Shown: in pieces, positions 23,294 through 35,477 of the stretch
How the letters are laid out: every line of letters starts with the position of its first letter
How positions within the stretch are numbered: the stretch's first letter is position 1
Assembly: GCF_021730395.1 (NCBI RefSeq)
Contig: NC_069362.1
Coordinates: forward strand, 86,630,001-86,694,000
Reading direction: 5' to 3'
DNA from: Mercenaria mercenaria
Lineage: Eukaryota > Mollusca > Bivalvia > Venerida > Veneridae
DNA length: 64,000 nucleotides
Notes under the pieces: generated by a model
Database searches by the model: none
What the model was told of the DNA's origin: nothing
What the model saw: only the letters and a program-made list of their open reading frames with translations
Program-made: the position numbers and the translations under genes

Positions 23294-24741
23294 ATTAGTG
23301 TCTTACGAGAGAAATCAAAACTTTGGAAATGTAGAGACTTTAGAGCCTGAATACAACATGACATTACCAGATCCCACAAAATATGCGGATGTCAACTCGG
23401 ATTCAAAATTTCCGAAAACAGAACTAGACAGTGTGCATAAGTATCTGGCACAGCATGAGAAAACCCTGGATAATCGTATTCAAAGACTATACAATGAGCA
23501 GTTTTTGAGATATTTCCGTATGTCACCAGGACAGGATGTTGTATATATTTAATCAAGTTGTCATGCAGAGATGAAGAAAGGTGTGTGTTATACTGTAGAT
23601 GTTGAACTTAACTCTGGGGGGTCAGTTATTGAGGCACAGTGTGAATGTGCTGCTGGTATGGGGCCACATGCTCACTGCAAACATGTGTGCACAGTACTTT
23701 ATGGTGCAGTAATGTTCTCCCAGAAAAAGACAGTAAAAACGGAAGAAACATGCACCCAAAAATTGCAAAGTTTTCATAAGTGTAAAAAATATTTAGGAAG
23801 TCCATTAAAGGCTGATACACTTGATATGCCTGGTGCAGCTGAATTAACAAACATTGACTTTGACCCAAGACCAGAGCAGTTTAGAAATTCTGTTAGCTAT
23901 CAAGACCATTTCAGAAATGCATGCTTGAATTTCCCTGGCATATCCAAAATGCCAATATTTCAAACTTTTGAACCAGCAAACACTAAAGCTGTTGCATTAG
24001 ATCATGACTATTTAAAACTTTCGCCAGAAGAGAATTTCCTTCAGAAAATTTTCGTTACCAAAAATCAGTGATGAAACGGTTATTGATATCGAAAAAAAAA
24101 CAATTGGCCAGAGCGCGAATAAATTATGGAAAGAGGAACGTACAAAGCGCCTACCATCCTCGATGTTTGGTAAAATTTGCAAGTCTACTGACCGGACTGA
24201 TAAAGATAAACTAGCCAGATCTTTAGTTGATACAAGAGAAATTAATGCGGCCGCCTTGGAACATGGACGCAAACATGAAACAATCGCTATAACAAGATTT
24301 ATGGAAGATACCGGCAACACTGTGCATTCCTGTGGTTTAGTGGTCTCGAAACAATTTCCATTTTTAGCATCTTCACCGGATGGTATTATTAATGCAAAGC
24401 ATATTGTTGAAGCAAAATGTCCTTATTCTGCAAGAGTCAAAGATATCACTCCTGTCACAGTGCCTTATTTAAGTTGTAACGACCGTGGACAATACTCTCT
24501 TAATATGAATCATAATTACTATTATCAAATCCAAGGCCAGCTATTGTGCACTGGAGCTAAAAAATGTTCACTGATTATCTGTTCAGCAGATAACCTGAAG
24601 ATTAGGGACATCAAATATTTTGATATTGAAAGAAATGACACTTTCATATCAGAAATGGTTGGCCAGTTAAAAACTTTCTTTGAAAGCCATTTCAAAATGG
24701 TCCTGCTGGAAAAACATTTTTACAAGCCATATATAGACTGA
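23294..24741 (+). pseudogene. SWIM zinc finger and YqaJ-type exonuclease gene, broken
   Basis: Second exon of the gene that begins at 22850. It encodes a SWIM zinc finger (CECAAGMG...CKHVC, about 23640-23690) and then a YqaJ-family nuclease domain (ALEHGRKHETIAI, LASSPDGI, IVEAKCPYS with the catalytic E-x-K, and YYYQIQGQLLCTG), ending at 24741. YqaJ proteins are lambda-exonuclease-like nucleases. The frame is broken twice: an in-frame TAA at 23550-23552 just before the SWIM finger, and a one-base shift at about 24042-24052 between SWIM and YqaJ. It faces the THAP-DDE transposase at 29380-26914 and was probably the second gene of that transposon. Domain calls are confident; its role in transposition is inference. 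Confidence 0.82.
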
Positions 24742-25190
24742 GTTCATTGTCATATATATATTAAGAAAACAAACACCTCTCAGATGTTTTTATTTGCGAT
24801 AACCTGACCTGTCTGTAAAATCACTGCGACTAGTCAGCTAGAATCAGAACTTTATTTTTATTTTTTCAAGAATATCTTCAGTTAAATAGAATACCTATAT
24901 CAAAAAATCATCCTGATTCTATCATTGATATCGAAAACCATTTTGTGATGTAAAAATTATTGATATAATTTGATTTTATTAAATGAGTTATAGATATCAT
25001 TGATATCATTAAATTGTTTTAAAGATATCAATAAAACTTTATTTAAAATTAATAATGGTACAATGATTATCTAATTAAAAAAATTTTCTGATATATTTGA
25101 ATACATTTGATATCATTTTTGAATGTCAGTGATGTAAACGATATCACGGTATCAAATGGGTGCGTAGTTAGTAAAATGGTCTGACATAAA
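24742..25190. other. AT-rich spacer with GATATC motifs
   Basis: Non-coding DNA downstream of the YqaJ gene, dense in GATATC and ATTGATATC palindromes. No gene seen. Confidence 0.5.
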
Positions 25191-26684
25191 CAGGGACTGC
25201 GTTTTAGGCGAAGTTGAGCGAAAACTTCGCTTTAAAATATTTCACTTCGCCCTTCCCGCCCAGAAAAGCGAAGTTCAAGTCGCCCTAAAATTGGATGAAA
25301 GGAAAACATAATCGGCAATAAAGTGCGCCGATATTATACATCTCGGTTATGTAAAGTCTGTAAACACAATACGCAATACACAGGATGTCACCGGGAGGCA
25401 CGCGCGGCGAAACGTGTCCATGACAACAAAAGCTGATCACTCGGTTTCAGATTGACGCCGCATGATAAGCTGCTAATTGTTTGCATTTAATGTGATTGCA
25501 GTAAACGATAATTAAAGAATGAAAGAGTAATAATTAAAGCTGACCGACATCGGAGATCAGAGAGCCCGAAAACTTCGTAAAACGGCGATAATTAACTTCC
25601 GAATTACAAACCTAATTACGTGTCAGTCGGCGCGTGGAGTGATTGACATCTGTCAGTAGCTAATTAACATACGACGCTCCGCCTACTGTCATACTTAGTT
25701 TGTGGCAGCGAACAATTGAAATTCACCGAGATTTTGATTCACAATGCAGAACTTCGAACTCGAGACGCATTTCGCGGATCGAGCCGACGCACGGGACACT
25801 TTTTTTGTGCGGGTCAACTACGAGTTTTTCTTGATTTTCGCAGGTCAAAACACGGAACCTCGGGTCAACCGAACGCCCTTAGTACTTGTCTTATCCAGTT
25901 ATTCTTGTTTTCAGATAAAAATCGTTTCGAAATTTTTATTGCCATCACACATCACAGTGTAGACTACCCGTTACTCCCGACGTTTATTTTTCAATTGGGA
26001 TCTGCTTACTATTCATTTTAATCTGCATTTCTCTTTCATTAAAAACATATATAAGTTAAATATATGGCCCTTGACAAACTTTTAAATTTGTTGTTTGATA
26101 AAAATAGCAGACAACTCTTTTAGTTAATTCTGAAATGTGTTAAAGGGAGGTAATACATTTAACCAATTTTTAGATTTTTTATGTCAAAATATGTAGTTTT
26201 AAAAAATATTGCCCCTGATTTTTAAGTATTTTATCTACTGATCAATACAAATAACATTTCATTGTAAGATTGAGAGTTTTTTAAACTCTGTAGTTTGTCA
26301 AATTGAAGGAACATAAAAAAAATTTAAACTCAAAATGCTCACATACCTGAAAAAGCTGCTCTAGGAAGGAAAAAATTTAATCCAAGAAATATTAAGTACT
26401 GATTACATGAGGAAAGATTTGTTGTGTCAAGTTGTTAAATATTTTGCAGTAAAACAGTACAAATATGTACTGTATTGTTGAAACATTGCACCATTTTTAT
26501 TTAAGTCATAGCAAGATAATACTACAAATGGAACTGAATAAACATTATTATTGTTATTTAATGCATGTAAGCAATGTCCTGTCTCACGTTTGCCGAACTT
26601 CTGCCAAAATTTCAAAACTTCTCCCTGTTTCCCAAGGAGGGAGAAGTCACTTCTCCCTAAATTTCCAGGCTAAGGTAGTCCCTG
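25191..26684. mobile_element. Nested non-autonomous TIR element (CAGGGACT ends)
   Basis: The ends are CAGGGACT and AGTCCCTG, flanked by a perfect 5-bp direct repeat ATAAA (25186-25190 and 26685-26689). Subterminal palindromes flank both sides: GCGAAGTTGAGCGAAAACTT on the left and GGGAGAAGTCACTTCTCCC on the right. No transposase inside. The CAGGG end recalls hAT elements, but the duplication is 5 bp rather than 8, so the superfamily is open. It lies between the two convergent transposon genes and is younger than their element. Confidence 0.6.
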
Positions 26685-26913
26685 ATAAATCTTTCAAATC
26701 TGTACTGATGCTACATCAAGTATTCATTTTCTAAGTTTAACTTCAGGGATAAACACAGAATGAAGTTTTGAAATTGATTTATTTTACTTGTTTTTAATCT
26801 CTTGTTTGATAATATGCAGAAAGTATTCAATATATACATATTTATTATATCAAAGTGTTGTGTTTTCTTTGACATCAACAACTGTCAACAGAAACTATGT
26901 CGTACTCTATGTG

Positions 26914-28097
26914 CTAAGCATGTTTTGGAACTATACACGTCTTGAAGTTACACAACATAAAACAGACATAAGTTATATGTGATGACAACTTTGTTTCCGT
27001 GCCCGTTAAAGGACATGTCAAGATCTTGTAAGTTTTTCCTAGTCCAATAATTCTTTCAATATGTACCCTTTTACTGGATATTTTCCTGTCATTAACAACT
27101 ATTTTCCCAGACATTCTATTTTTCTTTTTGAAGAACGTTGGTACATTAACTCGTACATTTGCTGTCGCAAACAAATCCTGAACGTTAAAACCTTTATCGG
27201 CCATTACACTATCCCCGGGGTCACAGGCATTTACAATTTTACACCTTTCAACAATTTGTCTGTCACTGGTAGACCCTCCATAAGCTTCAGAAATATAGTT
27301 TACTAATCCACCAGGTGTTGTGCCAACAAGAACTTTAATAGTGTTTCTGTTCTTGTATGTTGAATATGTAGACTGCTGAGCTCTAGGTGCTTTAGGTTTT
27401 TTAATTGGGCATTCAGTTCCATCAATTATGATTCTCGTCTTTGGAAATTTTAATTTAAAATCCGACGGCATAAAATACCTCACCAGATTCTGACTTGGCC
27501 ATATATTGGCTTCCCTCCACTGTTTTGACATAAATATAATCCATGTGTAAACAATATTTTTCACACTTGATTCAGACACTGAGAAAAAAGTTGACAGTTC
27601 AAAGTTTGTTGAATATCGCCTTAACTTCATCAAAGTCATAAACAGTTGGTTTTCAACAGATATACCACTTATTTGAAAATATATGTATTTCAAACAGTAT
27701 GCTGCAGGTCCCAAAGAATTCAACACAAACATAAATTTAGCATATGACTCCAGACCTGTATAAAAATGTATCAGTTCATTGTTGGAAGAAAATCTCTCAA
27801 TTGAGAACATTGGTGTCTCATCAGTCTGGGTCATACAGTTTTTTACAGTGAATTCATCTTCAAATAGAGGTGTTGCTGTGAATGTCTCAGTCTCTATTAC
27901 TTCTTCTACGAAATCAACATGTTCAGTAAAACTTCTCTCCAGGTCTTCTTTACAAGACCTATCTAATTCACTTTTTCTATAATCTCTGTTCAAAGCTCTT
28001 TCTTTCCTATTTTTTGCTGTCTCCCCTTCCGCTGTTGTCCAAGGAAAAATACTAGGTACTGCTGTTGCCAGAAGCCGTTCATATCCAGGTTTCAATC
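26914..28097 (-). CDS. DDE_Tnp_4 transposase, main exon
   Basis: Second exon of a THAP-DDE transposase; the whole exon is open to its stop. Counting from the leucine encoded at 28095, residues 150-195 form a helix-turn-helix (LMTLMKLRRYSTNFELSTFF...SVKNIVYTW) of the type preceding DDE_Tnp_4. The nuclease has IIIDGTECP (D225), GGSTSDRQI (D278), VMADKGF (D300) and RVHIERIIG (E347), so the acidic triad is present. It starts after acceptor TTTTAAG; the codon split across the intron is GGA, giving ...TIFGLKPGYERLL. The domain order suits IS4/IS5-like eukaryotic transposases with THAP. It looks whole while its partner nuclease gene is broken, so it could still act in trans. A domesticated host gene is the alternative. 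Confidence 0.88.
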
Positions 28098-28559
28098 CTT
28101 AAAATAAAGAAATAACAGACATGTTTAATGATTTTATTTTAATTTATAAGCAATATCGTACTTCATTAAAGATACAAGATACCCATTTCAAGGGCGTTTG
28201 TCATACCCTAGATTTGTAAATAGACTATCCGGCCTTTTAACTTGTAAGGTACAAAGCATGGATAAACACAAAGAAACTGTCTAGCCTTGCGGGAACCCGG
28301 ACACCTAGCCTATCTGCTAGGGTTTTTTCTAGCCGTCCGGTAATCAATTTATTTAGAAAGTGTAATAAATAGAATTTATCATTTTAATATTACCTTGGTT
28401 GCAAAGAAAATGGCAATATTAACCTGTACACAAATACCAGGCTTAACTCAGACCAAAATTCAATATTTTTGTCTTTTGTTTAGTTTACATCTGCATTTTA
28501 GCACAACTATTCATTGATTGTATTGATGATTAGCAATTTATCAACTAAATAACAAGCAC

Positions 28560-28568
28560 ACTATTTTG

Positions 28569-28600
<32 letters not shown>
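28560..28600. repeat. Poly-A tract
   Basis: Run of about 30 A inside the intron of the THAP-DDE gene. Confidence 0.9.
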
Positions 28601-28601
<1 letters not shown>

Positions 28602-29175
28602 GCCAAAAAACAGATAAATCATGAACGCATTTGATTAACGCACAGCTAAAAAAACGGGCAGAAAGGTAACACGTCTGGTTACCGGACTGCTAGAGCACAG
28701 GCTAGGCATGCAGTTACCGGACAGCTAGGCACTACCTAAATACAAAGCTGGTGATTTAAACGTTAGTATTTACTGTACACGATTACAGTTTACTGTGCGT
28801 ATACACGCGATAAATCCAATAACTCTACATGACTTTGTACTGTGATTCATCCTCCATTATTTGGGTCCTCCCAAGTTTTGACATTTAGAATGCCAGTCAC
28901 AAATATAAAACAATCCAATGTCAAATTATTTTGACTAATGACCCCTATGACCTGAATTTTAGTCCTTGACAGATTGAAAGACAGTCAAACATGTTACATA
29001 CCCAACAAATAACCCATTATTTATGATGAAATAAATTAAGACAGTACATTGAAACATTACCCCTCCCACTCCAAAATAATTGTCAGTTGGTACTTTCGTT
29101 TTGAAATAAATCAAATTGCAATACAAAAACATGCTACAGGCGAGAAATTATACAGTTTTTATCATATTATCATAC

Positions 29176-29380
29176 CAAAAATAGTCTCCTTTATGTAGTC
29201 ATCCGGTGTAAAGTGTTTCTTGCATACGACGGACGATTTTGTTGGCGTCCACATTTTCATTGTGTTTTCATCAAGTCGTCGAACGGCCTGTACCCATTTC
29301 GCCCTTCTTATAGGATCACTCGGGTATTCATGTCCTCCCCTTTCATGACAACCCGGTACGGAACAACAAGTTTTCGGCAT
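29176..29380 (-). CDS. THAP zinc-finger exon of the DDE transposase
   Basis: First coding exon of the transposase. It encodes a complete THAP domain: MPKTCCSVPGC, W29, the TPTKSS stretch and CKKHF (C2CH zinc ligands with C53 and H56). THAP domains bind the ends of their own transposon in P-element-like systems. The exon ends at donor TTTTG|GTATGA and joins the 28097 exon in phase 1 across a 1.08-kb intron. The ATG at 29380 is the only suitable start, and the THAP family begins at its first residues. Confidence 0.88.
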
Positions 29381-29419
29381 TTTAAGACGTTTAAATTGAA
29401 TTTATAGAACACGGAAGTA

Positions 29420-30093
29420 AACTTTGATTGATTCAGCCGAGACGTTCACACGTGGTCAGCTTTTAACGAGAATTTGCAGGAATTCTCTCCCTTAATTATT
29501 GACTGTTTTAAAGCAATTCCCTTCAAACTGGATTGCCTCCCTTACATTAGCTAAAGTCTTGCCAAATCAATAATTCTTTGTCATGGATTTTGCATTGATA
29601 TAAAATTTTGCTTTTACTCCATAGAAAGCAACAAGTAGCCAGTTTTTGACATGAATCGTGTTGTTTTATAGATTCATATAGAATATTATTCTTGTAAATT
29701 TATAAAACATTTTTGTAAAAAAAAACATTATGTTAGCTTATGATATTACGAAATTCGTGTTGTCATGTAACAGAAAATAAAACGTTTAAATAAATTTCTT
29801 TTCTTTTCTTTTGAAACTTTGAATCCCGCTAAACATTGAAATCCGAAAATTATTTCATAAACGAGCTTTCCCACAAAAGCATGTATAATAGCTTTCCTCG
29901 AGAAAAACGAAACTTGTGTGAAGATACATGTATTCCCATTTTGTCTGATTGTTCTTGTCCATATAACGGTACTTTTGTTTAACTTTCATGCCTAGAAGTT
30001 TACTCTTTAAAACATTATAAAATAAAGTTATAAAATAAGCAATACTGTATTTAACAGGCAATGGCAAAGAAAAATCCGAGCAATTTACCAAAC
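29420..30093. other. Non-coding DNA, transposon edge not located
   Basis: Upstream of the THAP exon. The right end of the two-gene transposon should lie here, but I found no inverted repeat pairing convincingly with 22650-22850. Confidence 0.4.
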
Positions 30094-32007
30094 TTAAGGG
30101 GACGCATATTGCTACATTCACAGTTCATACAGCAATGTGGAAGGGGTGCATATTCAAGAAATCGATGGTGGGAAAATAAAAAACATATTCCTAAACTGAT
30201 ATAATACTGATGGACACCTGTAATATTCAGTATTTTGTGGATAAGGATGTGGTACTATGAATGTAATAGGAAAACAGAGGTCTTTGTGAAACTACATTCA
30301 ACACAAAATATTAAGCTTTTGTATAAGGAAAATACAGGTTTTTTACAATAACAGTATTCCAAATAATGTTGAAGGGATGAGATTTTCTTTCTAACACACC
30401 AGGTTTGCTTAAACATGTAAAAATTTAAGGCCACGTCTGTTCATCTCGGGATGGACGCCATATTTCTCATTGATAAAAAATGTAAACAAAAAAATCAGAG
30501 TGGGATTAGCATTGCAAGGGCATAACATGACATTCTACACAATGAATACCTTAGAACAGATATCTAAGATGCTACACAGGTCAGGCGGGTTAAATGCATA
30601 ATGTCGATCACTTGAAATTCATCTTGAAAAGGTGGTTAATTTTAGTTTGTTTACATGGTTTTTAATTTTCCCACGACTTCTCGGCGATTCACTGCAAATG
30701 TATTACTGCGCCGGACGAAAGGTAACTCTAATAAACAACGGGAGACAACTTAGGTGTCAGCACGTGTACGATTTTTAAAAAAAAACATGTCGATGATTAT
30801 AATTTCTTATCAAATAATGAATCCTATTCAGATATTCGTCTTTAATATTAGAAAATTATTAATTTCTGCGGACATTTGTCAAATAATATTACTTACAGTG
30901 GACTACTTTGCGCATCAAACTGGTTTCCGCTTCAGTTGTGAGGCACTTCCGTTATACTTTTTGACAACAATAACAAAACACAAAATGAATCAATAAAGTC
31001 ACTTATAAACCGACTGCTACTTAAATCAGTGTAAGTAAAGTTGTTGTTACAACATTATACATGTTCGTTACGATATGAGATAAAGTTTATCTTGAACTGC
31101 ATAATCCATTAATTACGTTTAGATGATACTGCATTTACAACTTTTTTGACCCCGTTTTTTTACGTGAATGACAGCATTCTCGTGCAACACGTGCAAACAG
31201 AGTTATGAAAAGTATGGTGGAGAATTCAAGGACAAATTATAAATGACATTAAAGTGAAGATAACTGTATATTCGTCCAGTTTTGATCATTGACATTCCTG
31301 CTGTTTATTAGTAACTTTTGTGAACAAGATTAGAATGTTGCTTTTGCACATATACACATTGATTGGACCTCTCAACCAAATTTCATACCTTATTTTAGGG
31401 ATTTTTAAGACAGTACATTTTCAAAAGTTTGTTGAATGTGTTTTGATATTTAAGTGCATTGTAGTTCATGAATACCAAGTTAAAGATTAATAATGGCAAC
31501 ATTTCTAGGCCTTTATTGTAAGCCACTAGACTTCTGTAACGATAAATGTTTAATGTATTAAGGGGAATATACTCTTTTAGTTTTGGAATGTGGCATTCCT
31601 TGACCACCGTATCTTTTCTTATGCACTACTTTGTAAACAAACTAAATAATGTGTTTTAGCTCATATATGCGAAATGAAAAGCAAGACAGTGAACTTATTT
31701 CACATTCTTTCTTTAAATTAGAATCTGTAGGACATTGATAAATGTTTAGACAAAGTGAAGCACTATTATTTTCGCACCAAAAAGTCTTAATTGTTGACTT
31801 TGAATGTACACAAGAAGTCTTACGTAATTCAACAATAACTTTCTTGTTTCAGTTTTTCTCATTTTTATTTTAGTGAGCTATCCTTTGTGTACTTATAACA
31901 GTTGAAACAGTATTCATTTCATTTACCAAAACCTTGTACTTTTTTGCAGGAAAATTTTATAATACCCCACCCACTTTTTTCTAATTTCAAAGTATGCGTC
32001 CCCTTAA
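30094..32007. mobile_element. TTAA-flanked non-autonomous DNA transposon (1.9 kb)
   Basis: The ends are TTAAGGGGACGCATA (30094-30108) and its exact complement TATGCGTCCCCTTAA (31993-32007). This reads as an 11-bp TIR GGGGACGCATA with a TTAA duplication, the target of piggyBac and Kolobok elements. The GG start leans to Kolobok. No transposase-like frame inside. Confidence 0.75.
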
Positions 32008-32024
32008 AAAACATACATGTTACT

Positions 32025-32027
<3 letters not shown>

Positions 32028-32064
<37 letters not shown>
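32028..32064. repeat. CA microsatellite
   Basis: About 18 CA units, 20 bp to the right of the TTAA element. Confidence 0.95.
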
Positions 32065-32067
<3 letters not shown>

Positions 32068-33410
32068 TTTATTAAGTGGCCTTGATCCAAGGTTTTCCAT
32101 AGAAATCAAAGAAAGAAAGAATCTATTTAATTATGAATAAAGTTTCTGATTTTGCTTATAAGCATTGGTGTATGTGTATCATAGAGATCCGAACTCATTT
32201 TTTTTAACAATTAGCTCTGATTCACCTTGTCTACTTATTTATAGTGTCTAAGTTACTTGTATAAACAATGATATACATAAATCAAATATGCCATTCAGAT
32301 ATGCGTTTGTACATACTATACAATTAAATCATGAAATCAAATTTATCGTGTAAACAAAAGTCTTTAGCTTGTAAAGGTGGCTATTTTGCATGTTTTCCAC
32401 GAACAAAACCGTGACAAAAAATGTAGGTCGTACTAAAGAGATAATCCTACCATGCAAACTCATGGAAAGCATGTCATTAACTTGTAAATTACACTATTTC
32501 ATAAGAAAATTATTCTTTGAAGTAGTTTTCTCCTGTCGTCGAATGTTTCAATATTCCAAAGATATTTAGCTTTCAGTCGGAAATTATGTAATTTATGTTG
32601 ATTCATATTGTTCTCAAACAGTCTGGTGAAAAAATCAAAGCTCTGTTCTATTCTGTTCTTTTCATTTTTGTTTTCTATTTTTTTGACTAATTAGACAATT
32701 ATGACCGTTATTATTTCAAAAGTCTATATTGAATCGTACGTCAGTTGTTGGTATATGCAGTTCCGTAAATTAACACGGTTTAAGTTGCATCAGAACTTTA
32801 AGAAATTCACAAATTTTTTATTTCTTGATACACTTTGAAGTAAAATGGAAGCAAGAAGCTTTTATCCTATTACACTTATAATTATATTATTGTATTGCTT
32901 ATAAAGTCAAGAATACCTACATATGTGATAATAAATTGTCATGCTTTGGAAAATATAATTTATTTGCGTCTAAAGTAAAAGAAATTGAAAAGTTTAGTGT
33001 TTTTCACTATATGTTCAATATAAGCGATGGTGATACTTTTAAAACAAAATTGGAAGCAAGAAGATGTTCAGTTAGAATAAATATTTTCACATTAAATTGA
33101 AGAGAAGAAATTGATGTTTACTGTCATATCTGGTAAAATATTCACAAACCAAAAGACATATTTGAAATTAATCATTGAAAATAAATTTCCTATATAATTT
33201 ATAGCTCAAAGTAATATCAGTAGGGAAACCAATATTGATTATCGGATAGTTTTCAAGGGGGACAACCTACTATGATAAGCCGGTCAAATATAATAAAAGC
33301 TGGGGATGGAATTTCTCCTGATGGGTCTTTAAGAGAAATAAAGAAATAGTCCGTTTTCAGTATAAATACTAACCTACCAACTAGACAAAACACGAAAGAA
33401 AGAAATAACT
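32065..33410. other. AT-rich intergenic DNA
   Basis: No frame, known repeat or structured RNA was recognised between the CA repeat and the MITE at 33411. Confidence 0.5.
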
Positions 33411-33565
33411 GAGCCGCACCATGAGAAAACCAACATTCGTGCAGTCTCGTTATAATCCATGCTGTTCGCTTTCAGAGCCTATTTCAATCAGAGAAACCGT
33501 TAGCGAACAGCATGGTCGCATACTGGTCGCAAACGCACGATGTTGGTTTTCTCATGGTGTGGCTC
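33411..33565. mobile_element. Palindromic MITE, GAGCCGTGCC family (copy 5, internally deleted)
   Basis: Both ends are intact (GAGCCGCACCATGAGAAAAC and TTTTCTCATGGTGTGGCTC), but the element is about 80 bp shorter than copy 4 because one inner GGATCC core is missing. Confidence 0.85.
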
Positions 33566-33986
33566 ATATTTCTCATGTAAGTCGCTACTGATCTCGTTTT
33601 ACGACCGATGAACCAATAAAATGAAAGTTAATCCGACGTTAATATACACAATATAAAATCGTTTTATAAGGCGTTTCATTTCATTTACTGGCCAATATTT
33701 TTCCTCTTAAATTTTAATTACCAATATTCATCTATAATAGTTTATAAAATACACTGAAAAATAACCTACAATTACAAGATATTTTCAGTCATCTTTTACA
33801 TGTAGACTTACAACAAATTTCTATGTTGATGGCAAATGACGGTCTTATCTACTTCTTTTTTTTAGAATACAAATAATACGTGCGCACACAAACAATGAAA
33901 TATCAACATATTGAATGTAAAATTAGTACGAAACTCCCAAACCACATTTGTGTTGTTAAAGGATTTGAAGTTGGTTAATTTTCATT

Positions 33987-35477
33987 TTAAGCAGCGAAGG
34001 CAGACTTTGTTCCTGTTTCCTTTTTAAACCCTAGAACGTTTTCAAAACTATAAAGTTTGCATTTTTGTGTGACATCAGGACACTGGCAATAACTGTATAC
34101 AACACAATGGGCATCTTCCGCACACAATTTGTCACACTTAGATGCATCTGCGTTTTTATCTTCTTCTCTTTCGAACCCTCTTTCTGTTCCAACAACCGTT
34201 GTGTCCCCAAGTACAAGTTTCGCATTCATTGTACTAACGAAAACTACAGATTTCCACCCGTCTTCATTTTCTGCTTTGATTTCTGTCTCGGTATTATAAA
34301 GGTAACATGTGTGGTAACTTTCACTCGAGCTGTCACATTGGTCGCAGTAAGTAATTGCGTTGCATTTTATTTGTTTCAAACAGTGGTCAATGCAGCCTTT
34401 ATATGATAAAGCTACCTCGTCATAATGATTAAAAAGTCTTGTTTTATCGAGCACCATTCCCGGGGAGAGTGACTCACATGAATCGACTTCACCTTTTAGC
34501 ATAAGATATTTGCAGTACTAGTACTTATATGCTTTGATATTTTGGGAAATAAGATTGAGGTTGACATGTAATTTGGTCGGATTTATGTACTTTTCGGTAA
34601 ACAGTTCCTCTATGGATGAAAGTCTGTATTTAGAAGGAACGGGACTATTTTTCACAGTTGATGCCCAAGTCATTGCATCGCCGTTTGCAGGTGGCGCTGC
34701 TCCTACAGTTATAGTTTTTGTTTCAACGGACTTAGAGAAGTCGGAAGCCGCTTGTTTTTGTGAAGAATCCATTGAAAATCCACCACCGACACTAAACAAA
34801 CCAGAGTAGCTTGCTTCAGCTGCAACATTAACACCTTTTTCACTTTGGGTTTCATATTTTTTCGATGACATTTTATGTTCGTACGTGAATCTCGCGCCAA
34901 ACGTGACTTCGGTGGCGAAATGTGTGCCATACGTGTCGAAGAACTCTAAATAAATGTCCTTTAAATTTGTGTTATTTAGCCTCTCAATCCAACTCAGGAA
35001 AACGGGGTCGAATGGAGGTGGCGACCGTTTCACTAACTTACTGAAGTAATAATGACAGTTAGCGGATGACAAGATGTAAACTGACTCTCCAGTTGCCATT
35101 TCTGATGAAGATTCCTTATAACCAGCACTAGCAGAGAAACTTACACCCCACCCACCTCCACTCACGCTAGCAGAAACCGATAAAGCATTCGCAAATTCAT
35201 ATTTTGTTTGAACAATTTGTGACGAGAACGACGTTACACACGACACGTCAGGAACAACAACCAAACCCTCCGGGACACTGTAACGGCAATCGGCGGTCTG
35301 TTTTCCTTTTCCATAGTACGCAGTAAAGATTGGGTATGTGAATCCGGGGTCATGGCCTGTTGCTAGAGGATAACCGCGCAATACGTTGTAGCCCATTAAC
35401 GCGTAGTCAACATCTGGGAAGGACAGCTTGTAATTCGTTCCCTGACATTCTTGCAGTAGAAAGTCTTGGCGCATTCC
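33987..35477 (-). CDS. Exon 5: MACPF domain followed by PAN-like Cys-rich part
   Basis: The acceptor is TTTTTGTGTCAG. The MACPF domain begins within about 20 residues. It shows YLEFFDTYGTHF, Gly-rich membrane-hairpin regions (SASVSGGGWGVSFSASAGY and a second near SYSGLFSVGGGFSMDSSQ) and a C-terminal helix. The PAN-like part has paired cysteines in the CIDHCLKQIKCNAITYC pattern, repeated as CDKLCAEDAHCVVYSYCQC. PAN folds bind protein or sugar, so this part could be the targeting module. See the gene entry for overall state. Confidence 0.85.

Noticed and set aside
22650-29600. Terminal inverted repeats of the two-gene transposon
   Set aside because: A weak match (AATGTAAG and ATCCAG near 22625 and, inverted, near 29540) is too short and gapped to call.
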